Shown piece by piece: positions 13,021 through 21,234 of a DNA stretch of 64,000 nucleotides (position 1 is its first letter; the number at the start of each line of letters is the position of its first letter). Origin of the DNA: Hetaerina americana (Eukaryota > Arthropoda > Insecta > Odonata > Calopterygidae); contig JAKTNV010000060.1 of assembly GCA_022747635.1 (NCBI GenBank), forward strand, positions 2,397,872 through 2,461,871, given 5' to 3'. Under the pieces are notes generated by a model. The model was given only the letters and a program-made list of their open reading frames with translations, was not told the origin of the DNA and ran no database searches. The translations under genes were made by a program, and so were the position numbers.

Positions 13021-13129
13021 ATCCGGACTCGCAGCTGAGTAGTCTTAGATAGGATAGACTGGAGGTCAGGGCAGTTGGCGATGCGTGCGGATTGTTCGTT
13101 TGCGAAGCCTTTGGAACATGACGTCGTCA

Positions 13130-13740
13130 CGCTCCGTCATGGACTATTTATTGGAACAGTGATAAACCATCAAATTTTGCGTGAAACTGGGTAAAATCGG
13201 GAAAGAGACTCATGATATGCTCAAGACAGCTCATTTTGATAACGCAAGGGGTAGATCGGGTGTTTTTGAGTGACACAAATTGATTCGGGAAGGTAGAGAA
13301 GATGTTTTAAGACGGCGAATGTTCAGGACGCCCTCAGAAAGTGACGAAAATCTTGCAAGATTGAAGGCTTTGTTGGACAGGGATCGCAGATTAAATGTTT
13401 GCATGTTTTCTGATAAACTTGGCATCCTTAAAAGTGATGTTCAATGATTTTGATCGGAAACATGGCCATGAGAAAGTTGCGTACGAAGTTGGTGCAGCGA
13501 GTGTTCTTGGGCGAACAAAAGGAAACTCGCACGCAGATCTGCCAAGGGCTTCTCGGCCATTTGAGTGAGGATCTAAATTTTTTAGTCGATGCCTCACCAG
13601 ACTTATTGCTCTTCCCCAACCTCAAATTTGTGCTGAAAGGATGTCACCACAGGCCGGTAGAAGCGTTACCACAGGTCGAGACGAGAAGGCTTAGCAGCAT
13701 TCCGTGCGCCGCCTTCCAGAAAGCGTACGAGGCGTAAAAT
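13130..13740 (+). mobile_element. mariner (SETMAR-type) transposase N-terminal fragment inserted in LINE copy 2
   Basis: The plus strand starts at an ATG near 13139 with MDYLLEQ, two stops, then TIKFCVKLGK. It continues IREGREDVL, SESDENLARLKALLDRDRRLNV and DKLGILKSDVQ. In a shifted frame it gives NMAMRKLRTKLVQRVFLGEQKETRTQICQGLL. This is the paired helix-turn-helix region of a mariner transposase. The DDE catalytic core is absent. The fragment lies antisense inside the LINE and replaces part of its RT. Confidence 0.8.
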
Positions 13741-14047
13741 AATTTTTTCAAATCTTTTTCCATGGACTCAGTCCTACAACTTTTGGGGCAGACCATGTAT
13801 TCCTTCCATCTCTCTTGGATCTTTTGTGTTCCAACTATTATACTACCCGACCTAAGTCTAACTGTTTACGCTAACCTTCCCTTCATTTTTCCCGATAGCT
13901 TTTGACATTCTTATATAGCGCACCAATTTCACCCTTTCTCTGCAAACTTTCCACATCCTCGCACTTCTTCTTCCCCCACGTTTCTTTTGCTCTATTTATT
14001 ACCCGTCTCAATGAATTATTAACCGTTTTGTACTTCTTTCTGCCTAA

Positions 14048-14256
14048 GGCCGGCCTCGGTGGCGGCGGAGTAACATCCTCGCCTATCAACCCAAAGGTCG
14101 CGGGTTTGATTCCCGCCTAGATGGATTTCCCTCCATCTAGGGCTTGGTTGTATGTGATTGTCTTCAATATAATGTTTGTAATGCAAGGTTAGGTGGAAGA
14201 AAGGACTATTAGTCTCAACCTCGCCCAATTAAGTCGATAAATAAATAAATAAATAA
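14048..14256 (+). mobile_element. tRNA-derived SINE, family 1
   Basis: The 5' end is tRNA-like (GGCCTCGGTGGCGG as a box A region; GGTTTGATTCC as box B at 14103-14113). An unrelated body follows, and the tail is a repeated AAATA. Imperfect target-site duplications flank it: GTACTTCTTTCTG at 14030-14042 and GTACCTTTCTG at 14257-14267. It sits inside the linker of LINE copy 2, which continues on both sides, so the SINE is younger. Confidence 0.85.
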
Positions 14257-14280
14257 GTACCTTTCTGTGTTTACATTCGT

Positions 14281-14556
14281 AGAAGTTTCAGGGGAGCTGA
14301 CTGGCAGCTGAAGTCATTTGCGCCATTTGGAAATGGAGAGGTAAGGATGAAAGGTGGAGAAAAATCCGGCGACGAAATTCTACCCACTCTTTACGAAAGG
14401 CACCAAGGGGTTCGCAGCTTAACTTCCCATCTCACGAATGGCGTGCTCACTCAAAGTACTCTCCACAAATCACCGGGATACCAGTGAAAAATATCTGCCG
14501 CCTCCGGGATTCGAACCCGAGACCTCTGGGTGGGAAGCCAGCATGTTAGCTACCAC
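14281..14556 (-). mobile_element. tRNA-derived SINE, family 2, copy 1
   Basis: On the minus strand the tRNA-like head runs from ~14556 downward: TAGCTAACATGCTGG as box A region, GGTTCGAATCC as box B (14517-14507). The body matches the copies at 45049-45358 and 50672-50972 (shared features include ACTCTTTACGAAAGGC and CAAGGGGT). Imperfect duplications GTTTACATTC and GTTTATACATTC flank it. It adjoins the family 1 SINE; both split LINE copy 2. Confidence 0.85.
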
Positions 14557-15599
14557 GTTTATACATTCTTCAATTTCCTTCTCCTATCTATCTTTCTAAT
14601 CATCTGACCCGTGATCCATGGTTCCCTTGTCATTTTCCTATCAACAGTTTCAGTTTTCCATCAAATAGTTTCTTTTACGGCTTTCGATATCCTTTTTTTG
14701 ATATATTCCTAGTCTTCCTCGATAGTACTCTCCTCATTTCCCTCACCTTCCCATCTCCTTGTAATTAAAAAAAAGTCTTCTACATTCCATTTCTTAACCC
14801 ACCGCTCCTGCCTTATCTTTTTGATTTTGACGCTACACTTCATGACTACTAAATTGTGATCCAACCCCACATCCGCTGGCAGGAAACTGTGCGAATAAAT
14901 CACGCTGTGCCTTAATCTGTGCCTAACCATAATATAATCTAGCTGACACCATTCTGAGTCACCTGGTACTTTTAATTTACACGGATACCCACGCCTTTTG
15001 TGCTGTCTAAACCAAGTGTTGGTGATGACTAACCCTTGTCACCTGAATAATTCCATTGCTTTCTCCCAGCGGTCATTCTTCGTACCTGAACCGTAGTCCC
15101 CACCTCATCACCGTCTCTTCCATCGCTTACCGTCGCATTCCATTCCCCCATCACTATCAAATATTTCCCTGCAGCAACACACGTGATTATGCCCTCTCAC
15201 TGATCGTGTACCCTACCGACTTCTTCCTCCTTATGATTGCTTGGTGGCATGTTTACCTGAAAAATGACAAAGTTCGTCGGTTCTGCTCTTAACTCTACTA
15301 GTGATATTATATCCGTTGCCTGCTCTACGTGGAGTACGCTTTTTCCTACGTTTTTATTCATTATTATGGAAACCCCTTGCCAGCTTCCCTCCGCTGCTTA
15401 TTACTCTTTAACTATCACTCACACTAAAATATCTATATTTCTTCTTCCCATCTCTCACTTTATATTCTCTAATTTTCCTGTCCTCAACATTGTCCTAACA
15501 TTCCAAGTTCCTATTCTAATTTGGTCTTCTTCTTCTGCGTCTTCCCTTCTGCTGCTGTCGGTTTTCCTTTGCAAGGGTTTCCATTACTCAAACTACGGG

Positions 15600-16870
15600 T
15601 CTCGGCCCAATCGGTCGTGTGTCATGTCCGACAGCGGGACAGGCAATGCGTTCGTCATCTCACGAAAACCTTGCAAAGCTAAACCGAAAGCAGAAGAACA
15701 GAAGATACAGAAGAAGGAGACCGAATTAGTTAGAATAGGAACTTGGAATGTTAGCACAATTTCAAGGACAGGAAAATTAAAAAATAAAAAGCGAGAGATG
15801 GAGAGAGGAAATAATTATGTTTTAGGGCTGCCCAAGGTGAGATGGAAGAACAGCAGGAATTGCAAGACTGATGTTTTAATATAATTATAGAGCAGAAGGG
15901 AAGAGAGCCAGCGAGTGGTTTCCATAATATTGAATAAAAAGTTAGGAAGAAGCGTGGTTAGCATAGAGCAAGCAATATCTAGGAAATTACCAGGAGAAGT
16001 AAAAGCAGAATAAACGAACTTGGTAATGGTACAGGTGTATATGCCACCAAGCAATCATAAGGAGGAAGAAGTTGATAAAGTATTTAACCATTTTGAGGAC
16101 ATATTTGCATGTGTTCTTGGAGGGAAACATTTGACAGGGAACGCGAATGCAGGTTGAGGAAGAGGTGGTGGTGGAGTTTTGGTTTGCGGTTTAGATACGA
16201 GGTATGACCGCGAGGAGAAAGAAAAAGAGTTCTGCAGCTTATATTACTGAATCATAACAAGCGATTGATTCAAATACCGCAATAGACATAGATATACGTT
16301 AAAATTTCCAGAGGAAATATCAAGATATCATTTAGACTACAAGTATATTAGAGTTACGCACAGATTTAGGAGCAGGGAGTTTAATTTGCACAGCTTCTCG
16401 GGAGCGGATGATGTATCAGATCAATTAGTGCTAATGACTTGTAAGGTCTGAATCAAAAGGATAAATCAGGAAAGGCAGTTGTGGAAATGAAATATAGAAG
16501 CATTAAGCTGGAGGAAAAGAAAGGAGTGTCAGAAGGCTCCAGAAAAAATTATGAGTGAGGACAGGTTGATGGGTACAATAGAAGAAATATGGATGCATAT
16601 CAAAATGGAATATCGAAATCAACAAACGAAGCCATAGGAAAAATTAGGGAAAGGAAACCCTTTGTTAAGGAGAAAATATGTAAGGTATATCCTTTAGCCA
16701 ATATTGAATATTAAACAAATACTCCATACCGATATTTCGATCAACCAGGTGACCATCAACTGGAGTGGGAAATTTTGACAGCTGGGAAGATAATGGTGGC
16801 GAAGTACCGCTCGTGGTCAAGTGAAATGATAAAGAAGATAAGACGTAAATAGAAGTATATAAACAGAATA
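15600..16870 (+). mobile_element. LINE family A, copy 3: 5' half (endonuclease)
   Basis: The plus strand begins with a 5' leader (RKPCKAKPKAEEQK) and the endonuclease opening ETELVRIGTWNVSTISRTGK. It continues ILNKKLGRSVVSIEQA, VMVQVYMPPSNHKEEE, and a DNA-contact region near FSGADDVSDQLVLM. Many stops are present. The RT is absent, because the copy ends near 16870. It lies head-to-head with copy 2: the leader at 15545-15600 and its inverted partner at 15655-15700 can be aligned. Confidence 0.75.
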
Positions 16871-16887
16871 TTTGCTCTCAGGATCAT

Positions 16888-17150
16888 GTAACTTAGCCAA
16901 CTTTCCACTGCTGTGATAACATTCGAAAAAAAACTCCTTTTGTTCCTATAGCATCAAATTCAAATTTCAACCAAGCAGAACGCGAAAGTCCACTAAGCAA
17001 GTTATGAAGTCTTTGAACACACATCGTACAAACCTGTCTCATATGCCATTTTTCACTTATCAATACGTGGGTTGCACACGATGAAATATTCAATATTTCT
17101 AAGAGTCCTCCTAATTTAATTATACAATCTTCTTTCACCATGGCTATAGC
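16888..17150 (-). pseudogene. mariner transposase helix-turn-helix fragment
   Basis: The minus-strand frame reads LGGLLEILNISSCATHVLIS followed by EKWHMRQVCTMCVQRL. This fits the second helix-turn-helix of mariner transposases, whose consensus includes a 'DIS..TAH.IL.EKL.MRKVC.RWVPR' pattern. The rest of the 82-codon ORF does not align, and no catalytic residues are visible. It is a short decayed fragment wedged between two LINE copies. Confidence 0.55.
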
Positions 17151-17941
17151 ATTGTTAATGTTGACTTTTACAAAACAGTGACTAAGGTTTTGGATTTACG
17201 TTATTTTGTATGTAATAGTATTCCCTATTTAACCATTTCAATTGTTTTTTAGCTGAGTAACAGGATATTGACAAGGGGCCCATTCGAAAGGAAAGTTTCA
17301 ATGAGGCGTATTATTCAACGCGTGTTAACTCCATCGGTGCCGTCGGGAAACTGATAATATTTCACATTACCTTAATATTTAATTCTTAAATATTAAGTAA
17401 TCTCTATTAATATTATCAACCTATGTACATTATGGATGGTCTTCTTAAAACGATAAATTTTCTTGCCGTGCCTGACAAAACAATCTGACGCCATACAATA
17501 AACCCTTCCTCGATTCCGCACATTTCCATCCTCCCTTCATTCCGTCCAGCATGTCAATCCTTTCCATCCCTCTCCCTCGCTGGTCTAACGCTCACCCCTC
17601 TATCACAGTTTTTATTGTTGAATCGCCAATCAAAATGGTTCGCATCCGTCTTTCTTGCCTCCTTTAGATTACTGCCAACGATCCCCTCTCTCCTTCCCCA
17701 CTTTGACTAGTGTTCCCCCGTTTGTTTTACTTTCTGCCCATTTCACCTTCTTCATCCTCCTTAATACGAAAATCCTCTTATCTATGCTAATCATCATGCG
17801 TCAATGACCATGTTTCCGGGTCGTATAAATTCACGTTCCAAATCAATGTTTTACCAATATTTTCTTATCATCCCCGTATTATAAACTTTCTCCTCCCTTC
17901 TTTGAAAATTTTTATCTTAAGCGCAATTCTACTACTTCTTA

Positions 17942-19204
17942 CGAGGTCTGTTCAAATCGTTCCCGAACTTTATTCATTACAAAAAAATACTTTACCAACA
18001 AATTATTGATCATGGTCCCCTTCAAATTCGTCTCTTCAAAGTATACAAATATCCCAACGGTGTTTCCACTTTTTGTAACGGTCCTGAAACGCCTCTTCCG
18101 GAATGCACATTAGCTCCTCTGTAGAATTTTTCTCGATCTCTGGAATGGCGGCAAATCTTTTTTTTATTATTGGAATTTTTAGTTTGGAGAACAGATAAAT
18201 GCTACGTTGGACCCGGTCCGATGAGTAGGATGGGCGGGGAAGACAAGCGGTCTTGTTTTTTGGCTAAAAACTCACGAGTTCTAAGAGACGAATGAGCCAG
18301 CACGTTATCAGGGTTAAAAAACCACTCGCCGCTCCTCCAAAATTCGGACCTTTTTCGCCTAATTCCCTCTCTTAGGCGTTTCATAACTCCAGGTAGTACT
18401 CCGTGTTGACTAGCTGGCCTTTAGGTAGGTATTCGTGATGCACAACCCCCTTTGCATCGAAAAATACAGTCAACATCATCCTTACATTCGAGCTTTTCTG
18501 TGGCGGGAGATGTTTCACCAATTCATTGGGAGGATTACAGTTTTGTTTCGAAGTCATATCCATTAACCAATGATTCATCACCTATTATGATCCAAGACAA
18601 GGTTTCATTCCATCCAGCGCGATCAAACAGTTCCTGACAGACTTTGACTCGATGCGTCCTCAATTTTTCAGTCAGGATTTCATAGTACAAACCAATCGAG
18701 ATATCACACATTTCTGCAAGTTATCTGACACTCGAAATTCGATTAACACGAACAAGATCGTTCTCTTTCTCAATGTGGGGGTCAACAGTCGACTTTGATG
18801 GTTTTCTGCAACGTTCGTCGTCTTTCACTGATTGCCATCCCTTTTTGAACTGGATTAACCAGTCATACTTGTATCATGCTTTGCGTTTCATAGAATCCTC
18901 AACATAAGCCTTGGTAATAAACTCAAAAGTTTCCACGGAGGATTTCCTGAGTTTCACTTAGAATTTCACAAAAAAACGCTGCTCCTTAAAAGAGCTCATT
19001 TCCGCGGATCCGATTTTTCGCCACACTCCACGAAGACCCCTTCACACAAACGGCCGCAAGTAATCAGCAAAACACGATACCAACAAGGTGGTTAAAGGGG
19101 GTTATTCGGGAAATTTCTGTGGACATAAGGCTTTATAATTGATTAAAAAATAACCAACTAGAGGCATGCTGTAAAAAAGTTTGGGAACTTTCGAACAGGT
19201 ATCG
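17942..19204 (-). mobile_element. complete-length mariner element with inverted repeats and TA target
   Basis: The ends are imperfect inverted repeats. One reads inward CGAGGTCTGTTCAAATCG; the other reads inward CGATACCTGTTCGAAAG. Each abuts a TA (17940-17941 and 19205-19206). The length of 1263 bp is normal for mariner. The element lies within LINE copy 4. Its transposase, on the minus strand, is decayed. Confidence 0.85.
18190..18990 (-). pseudogene. mariner transposase, decayed (inside 17942-19204)
   Basis: Fragments in several frames match a DD34D mariner transposase: a Met-Asn-His-Trp region preceding MTSKQNCNPP, SSNVRMMLTVFFDAKGVVHH EYLPKGQLVNTEYYLEL, and NPDNVLAHSSLRTREFLAKK. The expected His-Asp-Asn box reads Pro-Asp-Asn. 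The final 'PPYSPDL' region is scrambled (SSPPILLIGPGP). Frameshifts separate the blocks, so there is no active enzyme. Confidence 0.8.
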
Positions 19205-20309
19205 TATGTCTCGACTACTTTGAATATATTTTCCCAGTATACTGAAAAGATTGCTCCGTCTACTCTAGATATTGCCCCGATATTTTAAAATTCATCTTAG
19301 CCTTCCTCTTTATCACACCTCAACCTTTTTTCAATTATTCTTATCCCAATCCTATCACGCTTATTTTGTAATGCGCTTAGCAATGCTAGAAACCTCTTAG
19401 CTGATCGCCCCACTAAAGCTTGAACACACGCAAACCACACAGATTTTATAAACTATTCACCGACTTACATACCTATCGCCAATTCTTCCCAAGCATCTGG
19501 AACCATTTCCTTCACGTATACATTAAAAACCACGGGTAATGATGAGCACCCCTGTAGTACCTCTCTTCAGTGCCTGCCCACACTGCCCAGCAAACCTCGC
19601 CACCCCTCCCAGAGCAGTCTCAGACACCTAAAGGTTCCGGATTCTTATCCCGTCAATCTGCTTCTATTTTCTACAACGCATTCATTAATTCTACCCACTC
19701 ACTTTATCAAACGCCTCACCAAAATCTGCAAAACAAATAATCCCGATCGTTTTTTATACTCCTCCCTACTAGAGATCCCCTTATTGCTGCTATGGCATCA
19801 CGTGCGCCTCTCCCATTTATGAATGCAAACTGATCATCCTCAAAGTATTCACTTGCCCCAAATCATTTTAATGATTATTCTTAGCTACGTACGAGATCAA
19901 ACTTATTTCTCTCTAGTCTTCACATCCGGTTACCTTTCCCTTTTATGAGATAGGAACTAACACTACCTGATGTAAGCTTCCCACCAAATCACTCCCTTAT
20001 ATTTTCCAAAACCCAAAGGTAGTGCCGCGGGAATGTTATCAACCCTCACAGCGTCATTCACGTCAATTCACTTTCTGCATTTTCAATATCGCATACAAGT
20101 ATTCCTGAAGCGAAACTTTCCCCAGCTAAATCATATTCTTTAGTGTTTGTGTCTAAGCTTCCTGACATAATATCATTACCATAAAGATCCTCTGTGGATA
20201 CTTTTCACCTATCTTGAATATTTTCTGGCTTCTATAAATCCCTCATCATACAAGCTCGCCTCCTGAGAATTGCACCCGTTGACAATTGCAGTCTTGAGTT
20301 CCCCGTGGT

Positions 20310-20357
20310 CTTCTTCTACTCGAAAAAGTGACTTATCACTTTTTCGAGTAGAAGAAG
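20310..20357. repeat. perfect hairpin, 22 bp arms, 4-base loop
   Basis: The left arm (20310-20331) reads CTTCTTCTACTCGAAAAAGT GA. The right arm (20336-20357) is its exact reverse complement, and the loop is CTTA. It lies at the 5' edge of LINE copy 4. A perfect 22 bp inverted repeat among decayed repeats suggests a recent event, such as a foldback or template-switch duplication. Confidence 0.9.
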
Positions 20358-20689
20358 AAGAATGCATGTAGATGATGATCCTTTTTCACACAAAAATCGA
20401 ATCACAGCATGAACTGCGCAACTGGCGGGAGAAATGATTATCGTGGACACTGTTACCTCTTGCTGGGAATTAGTAAAAGAAAAATTATACGATAGCGGGA
20501 AATTCTTTGGGGAAATTAATTTTGCCACAATAGGCGATAGATTTTAAATGCAGGTATGAAAATAAGTATTTTCTGCGTCAAATATAAAATGAGACACTTA
20601 TCAAACATACTCAAGTACGCGAAGTAGGTTAAGTTTATATTCATTTTGAATGAATGTGATGATAATACCCCTTGGACTAACAAGACCCT

Positions 20690-20723
20690 ATACACACACA
20701 CACACACATACACACACACACAC

Positions 20724-20792
<69 letters not shown>
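20690..20792. repeat. CA/TA microsatellite
   Basis: A (CA)n run passes into a long (TA)n run. Both strands give artefactual Ile-Tyr repeat ORFs, which are not genes. Confidence 0.95.
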
Positions 20793-20794
<2 letters not shown>

Positions 20795-20799
20795 GTATA

Positions 20800-20945
20800 T
20801 ATGATTCTGAAGACGACAGCCGTGCTGTCGAAACGTCAAATAACAAATTGTGAGTGTCCTTTCTTTGTGTCTCTATATTCTAAAAATCTACATCTGTGTT
20901 TTTATATATTTGTGCGTCGCCGAAGAGCGTTCCATTTCGAAGATT
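20800..20945 (+). mobile_element. Penelope-like terminal fragment with hairpin motif
   Basis: CTGAAGACGACAG, CCGTG, CTGTCGAAACGTC forms a 5 bp stem between a CTGAAGA box and GAAAC. This resembles the hammerhead-like hairpins reported in Penelope-like element terminal repeats. It follows one TA microsatellite and precedes another (20945-20990). No coding part is present. Assignment is by motif only. Confidence 0.4.
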
Positions 20946-20947
20946 TT

Positions 20948-20990
<43 letters not shown>
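20945..20990. repeat. TA microsatellite
   Basis: A pure TA-dinucleotide run with a few CATA interruptions, placed between two Penelope-like hairpin fragments. Confidence 0.95.
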
Positions 20991-20992
<2 letters not shown>

Positions 20993-21059
20993 CATAACAC
21001 TTTTTTGAAAGTCTCACGGACGCGAATGATAATTTGTAAAAGTTAGCACTAGTGGACAC

Positions 21060-21165
21060 AGACAAAAACACAGCAACACCCAAAAAAGAAAATAAACTCA
21101 CTAGGTTTCGAATCTTCAGTGGTCCAAGCCACCTTTTTCAAGGAAGAGAAGGACATAACTTTTAT
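21060..21165 (-). mobile_element. Penelope-like terminal fragment, minus strand
   Basis: On the minus strand, CTTGAAAAAGGTGGCTTGGA is followed by CCACTGAAGATTCGAAACC. This is a stem-type motif related to those at 6.8, 26.5, 51.5 and 62.27 kb. It is immediately followed by a TA run (21167-21228), the same arrangement as at 62.2 kb. Confidence 0.4.
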
Positions 21166-21166
21166 A

Positions 21167-21167
21167 C

Positions 21168-21228
<61 letters not shown>
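21167..21228. repeat. TA microsatellite
   Basis: An uninterrupted (TA)n run of about 60 bases directly before the 5' end of LINE copy 5. Confidence 0.95.
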
Positions 21229-21231
<3 letters not shown>

Positions 21232-21234
21232 TGA

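Larger units (their letters stand above)
12055..15600 (-). mobile_element. LINE family A, copy 2: near full-length but nested and broken
   Basis: Reading the minus strand from 15.6 kb down gives several parts in order. First come endonuclease remnants, with the C-terminal part at 14930-14709 (SFLPADVGLDHNLVV). A linker follows (GRKKYKTVNNSLRRV..AKETWGKKKCEDVESL) near 14040-13890. The reverse transcriptase is at 13015-12764 (RGARQGCPLLSV, then FADGQTQV). The tail is at 12599-12408 (AVTWSLKQDDRRGLEAFGLWV). The catalytic FADD box reads FADG, so the second aspartate is lost. The fingers/palm segment is missing exactly where a mariner fragment sits. Two SINEs split the linker. The 3' end near 12055 matches that of the 57-60 kb copy. 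Confidence 0.8.
17400..20300 (-). mobile_element. LINE family A, copy 4, interrupted by a mariner element
   Basis: The minus strand gives RT fragments (NIPAALPLGFGKYKG near 20040; EDDQFAFINGRGARDAIAA near 19830; a GCP-type palm segment near 19550). A gap follows, filled by the mariner at 17942-19204. The C-terminal tail and 3' end then occupy 17940-17400. The LINE halves join neatly across the TA target of the mariner, so the mariner is younger. All frames are disrupted. Confidence 0.75.

Noticed and set aside
15264..15884. 206-codon plus-strand ORF
   Set aside because: Its first half is antisense of LINE copy 2 and only the last ~60 codons are genuine endonuclease sequence of copy 3. It is a junction artefact.
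20808..20840. Calling an active hammerhead ribozyme
   Set aside because: One extra base separates the CTGAAGA box from the stem, and I could not pair stems I and III by eye.
20516..21234. ORFs with Ile-Tyr or Thr-His repeats (also at 61779-62347)
   Set aside because: Translations of TA and CA microsatellites.
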